Part shown: positions 1 through 8,833 of the stretch, piece by piece
How positions within the stretch are numbered: the first letter of the stretch is position 1
Layout: the number at the start of each line of letters is the position of its first letter
Source: an uncultured Bacillaceae bacterium
GTDB taxonomy: Bacteria; Bacillota; Bacilli; Bacillales; Bacillaceae_L
Direction: 5' to 3'
DNA length: 64,000 nucleotides
Assembly (NCBI GenBank): GCA_947497585.1
Contig: CANMHG010000010.1
Location: forward strand, 62,001-126,000
Program-made: the position numbers and the translations under genes
Notes under the pieces: generated by a model
What the model saw: the letters and a program-made list of their open reading frames with translations, nothing else
The model's database searches: none
What the model was told of the DNA's origin: nothing

Positions 1-246
1 TGGTGCAGTCGAAATAGACGATTGTGAACAATAGCCACAGTTTTCAGGACATAATCCCGACTTAGTGTTTATAATCATATTTAATTTTACTTTGTTACCG
101 TAATAGTGTTTACGAATTTGGTATGCTCCGTTTAATAACAGCAAAAGCTCCTCATCTGGGCAATTCAAAATGGATAATGCTTGTTGATCTGAAATCTCTT
201 TACCTGCGATCACATCATTTGCAAGTTCTAACCAATTCACCTTCAT
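1..246 (-). CDS. bioB: biotin synthase BioB, N-terminal part (runs off the window)
   Basis: The reading frame opens with ATG at 246 behind an AAGGGG ribosome binding site and runs off the left edge after 82 codons. The visible part contains the radical-SAM cluster motif CPENCGYC (CxxxCxxC) at about residues 66-73, in the BioB-style context NTKSGLCPENCGYCSQS. BioB inserts sulfur into dethiobiotin as the last step of biotin synthesis. Only the N-terminal quarter is seen, so completeness cannot be judged. No other biotin gene is visible in the window. Confidence 0.93.
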   Translation of the reverse strand, partial: MKVNWLELANDVIAGKEISDQQALSILNCPDEELLLLLNGAYQIRKHYYGNKVKLNMIINTKSGLCPENCGYCSQSSISTAP

Positions 247-281
247 ATTTCTTACCCCTTTTTGGAATTATTTTCTTATTA

Positions 282-310
282 ATGGTAGTTTAGGTTACTT
301 TATATGTCAA
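282..310 (-). promoter_or_regulatory. probable bioB promoter
   Basis: Read on the minus strand, TTGACA is followed by a 17-nt spacer and TACCAT, about 35 nt upstream of the bioB start. The -35 box is perfect and the -10 box is weak. I did not find a convincing BirA operator (paired TTAACC/GGTTAA). Confidence 0.45.
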
Positions 311-381
311 CCATTCCAGGAAATTAGTTTACTATTATAAAACTAATCTCATGTGGGTGTCTTATTTAGACAGAAAAATAA

Positions 382-412
382 AAACTCGATAATCACAACG
401 ATTATCGAGTTT
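382..412 (-). terminator. hairpin terminator
   Basis: AAACTCGATAATC and its exact complement are separated by 5 nt. It sits just downstream of the small YjcZ-type gene at 427-552 and ahead of bioB. Confidence 0.75.
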
Positions 413-426
413 CAAACTTTTTAAAG

Positions 427-552
427 TTATCTTATATAAGAAGCTCCGACAATGATTAATAGTATAAACAGAACAACAATTAACACGAAGCTATTATTGT
501 ACCCATATCCACCGTAGCCATAACCGCAGTAATCATGATATCCATAATGCAT
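427..552 (-). CDS. YjcZ-family small sporulation protein
   Basis: A 41-residue ORF starts with ATG at 552 behind AAGGGGATG. The N-terminal half is Gly/Tyr-rich ([11 protein letters not shown]). The C-terminal half is one hydrophobic helix, [14 protein letters not shown], which is the signature of YjcZ-type proteins. These are abundant, very short membrane-associated spore proteins in Bacillaceae whose exact role is unknown. A hairpin terminator follows. A second member lies at 15159-15290 with a nearly identical hydrophobic segment, so this is one of at least two paralogues in the window. Confidence 0.8.
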   Translation of the reverse strand: MHYGYHDYCGYGYGGYGYNNSFVLIVVLFILLIIVGASYIR

Positions 553-651
553 ATCAAAACATCCCCTTTTTTAATGTTTATTACACTTATAAGTTATGTA
601 CCTATTGGGTACTCCGTATGTGCAAATGCCTATTTGCCTAAAAAAATATGG

Positions 652-1266
652 TTATGAACCTATTAATTGACTAAGCAGGTATAGTGCAACACCCCAAATG
701 ATAATGGCTGAAAGTTTATTTATTTTCCTTAACCAACTACCATCTGTATCAATCCTACCTATGTAACGTCCTACTGCCGCCAACCCAATAAACCATAGCC
801 AGGATACAATAATACATGCAACTGTAAAAATGACCTTTTCAGTATCCTCATATTGAAGTGAATTTGTTCCAATGACTCCGATTGTATCTAGTATGGCATG
901 AGGATTTAAAAGAGACACTGATGCTGCAAAAGCTATTTGTTTTTTCATAGACAGTGAACCTTGGACATCATCCCTGGGCCTTGGATCACTATTCCAGATT
1001 GTATATCCCATATAAAGTAAAAAGGCTATTCCTACAGAAAATAAAATAAACTTAAACCAAGCAAATGTTAAAACTAAAACGGATACTCCTACAACGGCAA
1101 GTAAAATCAGGATTGTATCGCATACCCCTGCTGTGATTACTGCAGGCAATGCATAATAAAAATTCCGCCCACTAGCACCTTGATTAAAAACAAAGACATT
1201 TTGAACGCCTAGAGGTATAATAAGCCCAAAAGCTAGTATGATTCCGTGCAGTAACGCTTCCACCAA
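652..1266 (-). CDS. LysE/ArgO-family amino-acid exporter
   Basis: 204 residues, almost entirely transmembrane segments (about six). The N-terminal motif IIPLGVQNVFVFNQG and the central LLNPHAILDTIG are typical of LysE/ArgO exporters, which expel basic amino acids (lysine, arginine). The length fits the family (about 200). It starts at GTG 1266, behind AAGGAAG. It diverges from the P1 peptidase gene at 1320 with only 53 bp between them, so both promoters must lie in that gap or overlap. The exact substrate is not visible from sequence. Confidence 0.85.
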   Translation of the reverse strand: MVEALLHGIILAFGLIIPLGVQNVFVFNQGASGRNFYYALPAVITAGVCDTILILLAVVGVSVLVLTFAWFKFILFSVGIAFLLYMGYTIWNSDPRPRDDVQGSLSMKKQIAFAASVSLLNPHAILDTIGVIGTNSLQYEDTEKVIFTVACIIVSWLWFIGLAAVGRYIGRIDTDGSWLRKINKLSAIIIWGVALYLLSQLIGS

Positions 1267-1319
1267 ACAACCACTTCCTTATATAAAATAACGATTATTA
1301 TGTAGATTAGGAGGTTAAT

Positions 1320-2369
1320 ATGAATCTTAAAAAAAGACTAAGAGATTATGGCTTGCAAGTTGGAAAAATGAATTCTGGACCCAAAAACACAATTACAGAT
1401 GTGAAGGGTGTAATGGTTGGACATACGACCCTTAGCAATAGCTCTGTCCAAACCGGAGTAACAGCAATTATACCACACACAGGAAATATCTTCCTAGAAA
1501 AATACATTTGTGCAACACATGTTATTAATGGCTTTGGAAAGACGATTGGCACCATTCAAATAGATGAATTAGGAACAATTGAAACACCAATTTTGTTAAC
1601 AAACACTTTGAGTATTGGAACTTGCACAGATTCTCTTTTACAGTATATGATTGATTCCAACAAAGAGATTGGCAGAATAACAGGTACTGTTAATCCAATC
1701 GTTTGCGAATGCAATGATATGTTTTTAAATGATATCCGCTCCTTTTCTGTTACAAAGGAGCATGTATTTGATGCGCTCCAAAATGCTTCCGAAACCTTTG
1801 AGGAAGGAAGTGTTGGGGCTGGCACCGGAATGAGATGCTTCGGACTAAAGGGAGGTATCGGTTCTTCTTCTAGAACGTTTGAAATACATAGCAACACGTA
1901 CACAATAGGTGTACTCGTTTTAACAAACTATGGCAAGCTATCAGACTTCACTTTTTTAGGTAATCCTCTAGGTGAGAGACTTATGCCAATTATTCCTAGT
2001 AAGGAAGAAGCTGATAAAGGATCCATAATCATGGTTGTCGCCACAGATCTACCTGTTTCTGATCGCCAATTAAAACGCATTCTGAAACGGACAAGTGTAG
2101 GTCTTAGTAAAACTGGTTCTTTTATCGGTAATGGAAGTGGAGATATTGCTATTGGTTTTTCCACAGCCAATACCATTCCTCACTTCTCAAATTCAGGATT
2201 TCAAACGTTGAGTCAGATACACGAAGACGAGATTGATCAGCCTTTCATAGCGGTCGCAGAAGCCACAGAAGAAGCTATTTTAAATTCATTATTAAGCGCA
2301 AATACTACGATTGGCAGAGATGAAAATATACTTTATTCACTAAGAGATTATATTGATCAACTACTATAA
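1320..2369 (+). CDS. P1-family (DmpA-type) aminopeptidase
   Basis: 349 residues with an AGGAGG ribosome binding site 6 nt before the ATG. The N-terminal TDVKGVMVGHTTL and the central GSVGAGTGMRCFGLKGGIG-S segment match the DmpA/BapA P1 family. In these enzymes autocleavage before a Ser in a Gly-rich stretch creates the N-terminal nucleophile; the GGIGSSS run around residue 180-186 is the likely site. Members act on D-amino-acid or beta-peptide substrates. The next gene, a D-amino-acid aminotransferase, overlaps or abuts it, which supports a shared role in D-amino-acid or small peptide turnover (inference). Confidence 0.85.
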   Translation: MNLKKRLRDYGLQVGKMNSGPKNTITDVKGVMVGHTTLSNSSVQTGVTAIIPHTGNIFLEKYICATHVINGFGKTIGTIQIDELGTIETPILLTNTLSIGTCTDSLLQYMIDSNKEIGRITGTVNPIVCECNDMFLNDIRSFSVTKEHVFDALQNASETFEEGSVGAGTGMRCFGLKGGIGSSSRTFEIHSNTYTIGVLVLTNYGKLSDFTFLGNPLGERLMPIIPSKEEADKGSIIMVVATDLPVSDRQLKRILKRTSVGLSKTGSFIGNGSGDIAIGFSTANTIPHFSNSGFQTLSQIHEDEIDQPFIAVAEATEEAILNSLLSANTTIGRDENILYSLRDYIDQLL

Positions 2370-2385
2370 AGGAGAGATTGTGTTA

Positions 2386-3213
2386 ATGGAAATTGGATTT
2401 TATAAAGATCAATTTGTCGGTATTAATGAAAATGTTGTACCTATTCAAGAAAGAGGTCATCAGTTTGGGGATGGCGTTTATGAAGTAATACGCGTGTATA
2501 ACGGAAAGCCCTTTCTGTTAAAAGAACACTTAGAAAGACTTGTCAAAAGCGCCGAAGCGATTATGTTAGAACTACCTTTTACACCCGAAAGAATTCATGA
2601 AATTATTAGTGAAGGGTTAGATAAATCAGGGCTAAAAGAAGCTGAAATTTACATGCAAATTACAAGAGGAATTGCACCAAGAGCACATCTTTTTCCGACT
2701 ACACCCTCGGTTATGTCAATGACGATCAAAAATGCTCGTGTGGTTGATGAAAAGAAACGTATCGATGGTGTAAGCGTGACCTTAATGGAAGATGAACGCT
2801 GGAAAAACTGTTATATTAAGTCTTTGAACCTTTTACCAAATGTTATAGCAAAACAAAAGGCTGTTACAAACGGGCATGAAGAAGCAATTTTTACAAGAGA
2901 CGGTTACATTACTGAAGGTTCAAGCAGTAATATTTTTATCGTAAAGAACGGAACATTAATTACAACACCTGCGACAAATTACATCCTACATGGTATTACG
3001 AGAGCAGCAGTTATCAGATTAGCATCAAAATGTAATATCCCTTTTGAAGTGAAGAAGTTTGACCAAGATTTTCTAAACGAAGCAGATGAAGCATTTATTA
3101 CAAGTACATCTGTTGAAATTCTACCTATTTCAAAGATAGATATCATTTCACTTTCACCAAATAGACCAATAACAAACATGTTATACAACGAATATTGTGG
3201 TCTTTATAAGTAA
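2386..3213 (+). CDS. dat: D-amino-acid aminotransferase (class IV PLP)
   Basis: 275 residues from ATG 2386, chosen because GGAGAG lies 9 nt upstream; an upstream in-frame ATG at 2353 overlaps the preceding gene and lacks a site. The fold-type IV hallmarks are present: RGHQFGDGVYEVIRVYNGKPF near the N-terminus, the PLP lysine in CYIKSLNLLPN, and EGSSSNIFIV with HGITR further on. The enzyme interconverts D-alanine and D-glutamate with their 2-oxo acids, supplying D-amino acids for the cell wall. It is co-transcribed with the P1 peptidase (16 bp gap), and a strong hairpin ends the unit. Confidence 0.9.
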   Translation: MEIGFYKDQFVGINENVVPIQERGHQFGDGVYEVIRVYNGKPFLLKEHLERLVKSAEAIMLELPFTPERIHEIISEGLDKSGLKEAEIYMQITRGIAPRAHLFPTTPSVMSMTIKNARVVDEKKRIDGVSVTLMEDERWKNCYIKSLNLLPNVIAKQKAVTNGHEEAIFTRDGYITEGSSSNIFIVKNGTLITTPATNYILHGITRAAVIRLASKCNIPFEVKKFDQDFLNEADEAFITSTSVEILPISKIDIISLSPNRPITNMLYNEYCGLYK

Positions 3214-3215
3214 GT

Positions 3216-3261
3216 AAACAAATAACCACAGCAATGTTTCGCATGCTGTGGTTATTTGTTT
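3216..3261. terminator. bidirectional terminator between convergent genes
   Basis: An 18-bp perfect stem (arms 3216-3233 and 3244-3261) with a 10-nt loop separates dat from the convergent ArsA-type gene. It has A- and T-rich flanks on both sides. Confidence 0.9.
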
Positions 3262-4181
3262 AACTGATCTGCAAATTTCTCAAGCATTTCTATTGAAAAT
3301 ATATCTTCTTCAAATAAAGGTACAGTTTTCAAAACTTGGTTTTCAAAGGTTGTCTCAATTAAATTCAAATACTCCTTCTCCTGCTCCTTGCGCCTATAAA
3401 AAAAGTCACTATCAACCATATCAGGTAAGATTTTATTAATGATTAACGTTTTAACGTGTAGATGATGACTATTTAAAAGCTTAATAGCCCTTTCTGTTTC
3501 AAGAATAGGTAGTCTTTCAGGATTTAGCACAAATATAAATCTCGTTTGCTTCGAATCCAATAGTACTTCACGGACCTTCGCAAATTTTTCCTTTCTCTTT
3601 TGAAGTACTTCATAAATTGGATCTTCAACCGGTTCTCCATCATTCAGCAGCTGTGAATAGTTTTTATTAATCTTCTTTCTTCGTTCAAGCATACCATCGA
3701 TCCAAACACTCATTAGTTCTGGAAGAGATAATAGTCGAACGGTATGACCTGTTGGTGCTGTATCAAACACAATTCTATCAAAGTTTGTCCCATCCTCAAG
3801 AACAATGGACACAATCCGGTCGAACATAGCCGCCTCCTCTGCCCCCGGAGTTGAACTAGCCGTATCAATTTGACGATTCACTTCATCAATCATTGTTGAT
3901 TTGACCAATCCCTTTAGGTTGCCCTTCACACTCTCTATGTATCTTTTAGACTCATCTATTGGGTTTATCTCTAAAGCAAACAAATTTGGATATACGTTCG
4001 TAATTTTGTTTCCAACGTTCTTATGAAAGATATCACCTACATTGTGAGCAGGATCTGTTGATACTAATAGGGTTTTCTTTCCCTGCTTAGCACATATCAA
4101 TGCCAGCGCTGCTGCACTAGTAGATTTACCAACTCCTCCTTTTCCTCCTACAAACATAATTTTTGCATCATCAAGGACCAT
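3252..4181 (-). CDS. ArsA/GET3-type P-loop ATPase
   Basis: 309 residues. The deviant Walker A GGKGGVGKST lies at about residues 12-21, followed by STDPAHN (switch) and FDTAPTGHTVRLLSLP, a canonical ArsA/GET3 signature. Members are soluble dimeric ATPases that either drive arsenite pumps or target tail-anchored membrane proteins. No arsB, arsC or arsR is nearby, so arsenic resistance is not supported. The only partner is the 88-residue gene just upstream (4206-4472), with which it forms a conserved pair. It starts at ATG 4181 behind GGAAGTG. Confidence 0.88.
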   Translation of the reverse strand: MVLDDAKIMFVGGKGGVGKSTSAAALALICAKQGKKTLLVSTDPAHNVGDIFHKNVGNKITNVYPNLFALEINPIDESKRYIESVKGNLKGLVKSTMIDEVNRQIDTASSTPGAEEAAMFDRIVSIVLEDGTNFDRIVFDTAPTGHTVRLLSLPELMSVWIDGMLERRKKINKNYSQLLNDGEPVEDPIYEVLQKRKEKFAKVREVLLDSKQTRFIFVLNPERLPILETERAIKLLNSHHLHVKTLIINKILPDMVDSDFFYRRKEQEKEYLNLIETTFENQVLKTVPLFEEDIFSIEMLEKFADQLNK

Positions 4182-4205
4182 ACTGACACTTCCTTTTCTC
4201 TCTAT

Positions 4206-4472
4206 TTAGCAGCAACGAATCCCCGTAAGTGGAGACTTCTCAAGCCCCATTCGTAAATGCCACTCATGAAACTTCTCTAGTATATAGGGGTATAATTCCA
4301 GGGTATAATAAAAAGCTGGATTAGGAATACCTAGCATCTCTGAATAGCATAAAAGCATAAATAAATCATCTTCATCTCTTAGTTCTCTCGCTACCTCAGC
4401 ACGATGAGGCAAACTAAGAACTTGATCATAATATTCAAATAATTTTTTCAAGGATAACTTTCTATCTCCCAC
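4206..4472 (-). CDS. cory-CC-star family small protein
   Basis: 88 residues, GTG start at 4472 behind GGAGTG. The protein ends with ...RCC immediately before the stop, which is the feature the family is named for. The body is helical, with LRDEDDLFMLLCYSEMLGIPNP and TLELYPYILEKFHEWH. Members are typically found next to ArsA-type ATPases, as here, where the gap is 24 bp in the same orientation. The function is unknown. A terminal Cys pair next to a GET3-like ATPase could be a metal or redox site or a hand-over tail (inference). Confidence 0.75.
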   Translation of the reverse strand: MGDRKLSLKKLFEYYDQVLSLPHRAEVARELRDEDDLFMLLCYSEMLGIPNPAFYYTLELYPYILEKFHEWHLRMGLEKSPLTGIRCC

Positions 4473-4510
4473 TCTATCACTCCATTCTACCTCAAATTCT
4501 TAGATGATTT

Positions 4511-4537
4511 AAAAAGGGAACAGACGTATCTGTCCCC
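4511..4537 (-). terminator. cstA terminator
   Basis: On the minus strand GGGGACAGA, 4 nt, TCTGTTCCC is followed by TTTTT. It lies directly after the cstA stop. Confidence 0.8.
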
Positions 4538-4547
4538 TATCTTTCAC

Positions 4548-6293
4548 TTACATGTTGTGGTTAATATTGGTTGGGTTGTCTTTTTTAGAAAGAGCTGAGA
4601 AGGCCACGAGAATAATCCAGAGTGCGAATACAAGGATAACTCCACCTAAAATAAATAGCAGCCAATTCGCATCACTAGTCCCATATCCAGACCATTGGAA
4701 GACAACCTGTTGAACCATTGCCCATATCGTCATCACTAATAAGAACACCATTGGTATAAAGGTTACTAGGAAATTCCTTCCTTGGCGCTTTAACCATATT
4801 GAAATTAGTAATAAACTTATTCCAGCAAGTAACTGATTTGAAGTACCGAACAGCGGCCATAGTAGATAACCACCAGAACCAAAACCGTTAGGACCTTTTG
4901 GAAGTAAAACAAGGGCAGCACTTGCTACTACAGCAACAGAAGTAGCAACATGTGTTTTTGTTAGTGCCTTAACTTTATATTCCATTCCTAATTCAGAAAT
5001 AATATATCTCATTAGGCGAACAGAAGTATCAAGCGTCGTTGCTGCGAAACTAACAACAATAACAGATACAATTGTTGCTGCAATATCAGCTGGTATTAAC
5101 AACCCTGTTGCAAGCTTAGAGGCTCCACCAATAAAAGCTCCTAAACCTCCACCATTAGCAGCAGCAAAACTACTATATGTTTCTTTAAACTCTCCTGCAG
5201 ATCCGAAGAAGGTAACTACTGCAATGATTGCAATGAGTGCTAAAGCTCCTTCTCCTACCGCTCCAAGGTAACCTACAAATCTAGCATCAGTCTCTTTATC
5301 AAGTTGTTTTGAAGAAGTACCTGAAGAAACCAATCCATGGAATCCCGAAATTGCTCCACAAGCAATTGTAATAAATAATAGTGGGAACCACGATACATCA
5401 GTTGCATCAGGATTCGTTAAAGGTGCAGTAATTTCAGGTTGCGTTAGTAAAAGGCCGGCATAAAGAATGAATAAACCCACTACTAATTGATGAGAGTTTA
5501 TATAATCCCTAGGTTGCAACAACTTCCATACTGGTAAAGTTGATGCAATATAGCAATAGACCATCAGTACAATAATCCAGACGAAAAAGGCCATTGATAC
5601 ACCATTTAGCCCAAACATTACAGTATTTTCAGCACCACCAAAATATTTAACAAGGTCAATTTGAAGTGCTGGAACCTTACTTGATATCACTGCTGCAAAA
5701 TACATAACAGCTAAAGCAATAATAGATGGGACTAACATGTTTGCTTTTCGCTTGTACACAGCATAGCCTATCCAAATAGCTAATGGTATTTGAATGAAGA
5801 CTGGAAGCACACTTGCTGGGAATTTAATGAATAGGTTCGAAATTACCCAAGCGAAAACAGCGTTTACCATTAAAACTAAGATAAGGATAATAAATAAAAA
5901 TAGGATCTTGGCCTGTTTTCCAATTAAAGTATTTGCTAATGTTCCAACAGATTGTCCTTTGTTACGAACAGATAATACGAGTGTTCCGAAATCATGGACA
6001 CCTGCAGCAAATACAGTCCCTAAAATAACCCACAAAAATGCTGGTCCCCATCCCCAATAGACCGCAATTGCTGGACCAACTATCGGTGCAGCGCCTGCAA
6101 CTGAAGTAAAATGATGTCCCCACAAAACATACTTATTGGTAGGAACAAAATCTACCCCATCTTTATACCTATGTGCTGGAGTTACGTAATTTGGGTCAAG
6201 GCGATAAATTTTTTCGGCAACAAACTTAGAATAATAGCGATAACCAAGAGCAAATACAATCATACCAACAATTGCTAACCAAATACCACTCAT
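4548..6293 (-). CDS. cstA: CstA-family carbon starvation / peptide transporter
   Basis: 581 residues from ATG 6293, preceded by GGAGGAG; the TTG at 6296 is an artefactual start. It is a many-pass membrane protein. The N-terminal segment carries VPTNKYVLWGHHFTSVAGAAPIVGPAIA, the hallmark of CstA proteins, and WFPLLFITIACGAISGFHGLVSSGTSSKQ lies further on. CstA takes up peptides (and pyruvate in some paralogues) when carbon runs short. It stands alone with its own terminator. In Bacillus such genes are usually under CcpA, but I did not identify a cre site. Confidence 0.92.
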   Translation of the reverse strand: MSGIWLAIVGMIVFALGYRYYSKFVAEKIYRLDPNYVTPAHRYKDGVDFVPTNKYVLWGHHFTSVAGAAPIVGPAIAVYWGWGPAFLWVILGTVFAAGVHDFGTLVLSVRNKGQSVGTLANTLIGKQAKILFLFIILILVLMVNAVFAWVISNLFIKFPASVLPVFIQIPLAIWIGYAVYKRKANMLVPSIIALAVMYFAAVISSKVPALQIDLVKYFGGAENTVMFGLNGVSMAFFVWIIVLMVYCYIASTLPVWKLLQPRDYINSHQLVVGLFILYAGLLLTQPEITAPLTNPDATDVSWFPLLFITIACGAISGFHGLVSSGTSSKQLDKETDARFVGYLGAVGEGALALIAIIAVVTFFGSAGEFKETYSSFAAANGGGLGAFIGGASKLATGLLIPADIAATIVSVIVVSFAATTLDTSVRLMRYIISELGMEYKVKALTKTHVATSVAVVASAALVLLPKGPNGFGSGGYLLWPLFGTSNQLLAGISLLLISIWLKRQGRNFLVTFIPMVFLLVMTIWAMVQQVVFQWSGYGTSDANWLLFILGGVILVFALWIILVAFSALSKKDNPTNINHNM

Positions 6294-6524
6294 CAAACTC
6301 CTCCTTTTTCATAGCTTTCAACTTAAATAGTAGAAAATATTGGAAGCGTTGTCAATAAAATGACTGAAAATTTAGATTAAAAATTATTTTCAAATAAAAG
6401 TATTTCAATAAACAATTTATTCTATTAGACATAATATTATGTCTCTACCTTTTTCCCATTCTATCCTTTATATTAATAAAGAATAGTTCTTCTTTTAATT
6501 CACATATATAAGGAGTTAATAAAG

Positions 6525-7013
6525 ATGATTATCATTAGGGATGCCGTAGACAAAGATTTGCCTGAAATTCTGTTTATTTATAATGAAGCTATTGAAAAAA
6601 CTGTAGCCACATTCGATACTGAACCCCGATCACTTGAAAAACAAATAGCTTGGTTTAACGACCACGGTCCTACTCACCCTATTATTGTTGCAGAGAAGAA
6701 TGGTAAGGTGATTGGATGGGCTTCACTTAGTAGATGGTCCGATCGTGCAGCATATGACGGGACAGTAGAGTTATCGTTTTATGTGTTAGAATGTCATCAA
6801 GGTAAAGGAGTTGGAAAAGCACTACTTCTTGCATTACTTGAGAAAGCATCTAACCTTCCCTTGCATACCATCATTTCACGAATAACTGAAGGAAATGAAG
6901 CAAGTATCCAACTCCACAAACAAGTTGGGTTTGAATATATTGGGGTTATGAAACAGGTCGGAAAAAAATTTGGAAGATTACTAGATGTTCATATGTTTCA
7001 ATTTTTTATTTAA
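6525..7013 (+). CDS. GNAT N-acetyltransferase (phosphinothricin-acetyltransferase-like)
   Basis: 162 residues, a complete single GNAT domain. The acetyl-CoA loop reads HQGKGVGKALL (Q/RxxGxG/A) at about residues 95-105. IRDAVDKDLPEILFIYNEAI and the final KFGRLLDVHMFQ match the Pat/YwnH branch, which acetylates small amino compounds such as phosphinothricin or methionine sulfone. GGAGTTAATAAAG precedes the ATG. The real substrate cannot be told from sequence. The following M20 hydrolase is 60 bp away and may be co-transcribed. Confidence 0.85.
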   Translation: MIIIRDAVDKDLPEILFIYNEAIEKTVATFDTEPRSLEKQIAWFNDHGPTHPIIVAEKNGKVIGWASLSRWSDRAAYDGTVELSFYVLECHQGKGVGKALLLALLEKASNLPLHTIISRITEGNEASIQLHKQVGFEYIGVMKQVGKKFGRLLDVHMFQFFI

Positions 7014-7074
7014 TAATAACTAAAAATACTTTATAATGTATTTTTATACAAGCGAAAAGGAGAGAAGTCTACTA

Positions 7075-8244
7075 ATGAAGTCAGTTATTGAAAATGAGAT
7101 TACTAAATATAAAGAGGATTTTATCCGTATTAGCACGTTCATTGGCGAAAATCCAGAACTGGGTCATGAGGAGTTTAAGGCAGCTGAGATACTTTCGAAC
7201 GAGCTTAAAAAACATGATTTTGTTGTTACCTTAGGAACGGCAGATTTACCAACCGCTTTTGAAGCAGTTTTTGATAGCGGTTTACCAGGTCCGACCATTG
7301 GATATATGGCTGAATATGATGCATTACCTGAACTTGGCCATGCTTGTGGACATAACTTGATCGGAACTATGGCAGTTGCGGCAGGAATCGGTTTAAGTAA
7401 GGTGTTAAAAGATTGTGGTGGAAAGGTTATCGTCTATGGTACCCCTGCTGAAGAAACAAAGGGTGGAAAAGTAACGATGGCTGAACAAGGAATATTTGAT
7501 AAGCTCGATGTAGCTATGATGGTTCACCCGCTTAATCGCTATGAAAAAAGTGGGACATCGTTGGCAATGGATGCAATTCAATTTGAATTTTTCGGCAAAG
7601 CTGCTCATGCTGCTGCTAGCCCTCATGAAGGCATTAATGCACTAGATGCAGTTATTCAAGTATTTAATAGTATGAATGCCTTAAGACAGCATATTACTCC
7701 TGATGCTCGAATTCATGGAATTATTCCAGAAGGTGGAAAGGCAGCAAATATTGTTCCTGATTATGCAGTTGCTCAATTCTATGTGAGAGCAAACTCTAGG
7801 GAATACGTGAATGAGCTGGTTGAGAAGTTAAAGAGAATTGCTGAAGGAGCAGCACTTGCAACTGGTAGCAAGATGGAATCGTCTTTTTATGAATTTTCGT
7901 ATGATAACATGGTAACTAATGAAAGTTTATCTTCCACTTTTACGAATGCACTTCTTTCTTTAGGCGTGAAAAGTGAGGAAATCAACGAAAAAACAGGTGG
8001 TTCAGGCTCACTTGATATGGGAAATGTAAGTCAAGTTGTCCCTTCTATTCACCCCTATATTCAAATCTGTACAGAACCTTATGCATGCCATACTCATGAA
8101 TTCAGAGAGGCTGCTATGAGTGATAGAGCTAAGGAAGCAATGATTTTAGGGGCTAAGGCGATGGCATTAGCAGGCTTTGAGGTTATCAATAGTCCCGAGT
8201 TACTCTCAAAAATAAAAGCTGAGTTTACTAGTTCAAGAGTCTAG
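7075..8244 (+). CDS. M20-family metallo-amidohydrolase
   Basis: 389 residues from ATG 7075, which has AAGGAGAG upstream; the earlier in-frame start at 7036 has none. The metal ligands are visible in GHACGHN and PAEETKGGK, with further His in HEGINALDA and CHTHEFRE. It resembles the AbgB/p-aminobenzoyl-glutamate or N-acyl-amino-acid hydrolase branch. It probably removes an acyl or aryl group from an amino acid in the cytoplasm; the exact substrate is unknown. A hairpin terminator follows. Confidence 0.86.
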   Translation: MKSVIENEITKYKEDFIRISTFIGENPELGHEEFKAAEILSNELKKHDFVVTLGTADLPTAFEAVFDSGLPGPTIGYMAEYDALPELGHACGHNLIGTMAVAAGIGLSKVLKDCGGKVIVYGTPAEETKGGKVTMAEQGIFDKLDVAMMVHPLNRYEKSGTSLAMDAIQFEFFGKAAHAAASPHEGINALDAVIQVFNSMNALRQHITPDARIHGIIPEGGKAANIVPDYAVAQFYVRANSREYVNELVEKLKRIAEGAALATGSKMESSFYEFSYDNMVTNESLSSTFTNALLSLGVKSEEINEKTGGSGSLDMGNVSQVVPSIHPYIQICTEPYACHTHEFREAAMSDRAKEAMILGAKAMALAGFEVINSPELLSKIKAEFTSSRV

Positions 8245-8255
8245 TAAAATAAGAA

Positions 8256-8288
8256 AAAAACAGTTCCGAGAGCGGAACTGTTTTTTTT
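8256..8288. terminator. terminator between M20 hydrolase and cspD
   Basis: AACAGTTCCG, 4 nt, CGGAACTGTT, then TTTTTT on the + strand. A-rich DNA on the other side lets it serve the convergent cspD too. Confidence 0.85.
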
Positions 8289-8305
8289 ATATATAAGACT
8301 CAAGC

Positions 8306-8683
<378 letters not shown>

Positions 8684-8833
8684 TAATCATGAGCTCCATT
8701 CATGAAATATTTTCTACTAAATTCAGCAAATATTTTCCTCACATGTTCTATTGTTGACGTGTCTTGAATACGCTTACAGTAGCTTGTACAACTCCGTATT
8801 AACCTCACATTTTTATATTAGGAGGAAAGATAA

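Noticed and set aside
282..330. BirA operator at bioB
   Set aside because: Only a GGTT...AACC pairing in the wrong orientation is present, not the paired TTAACC/GGTTAA halves.
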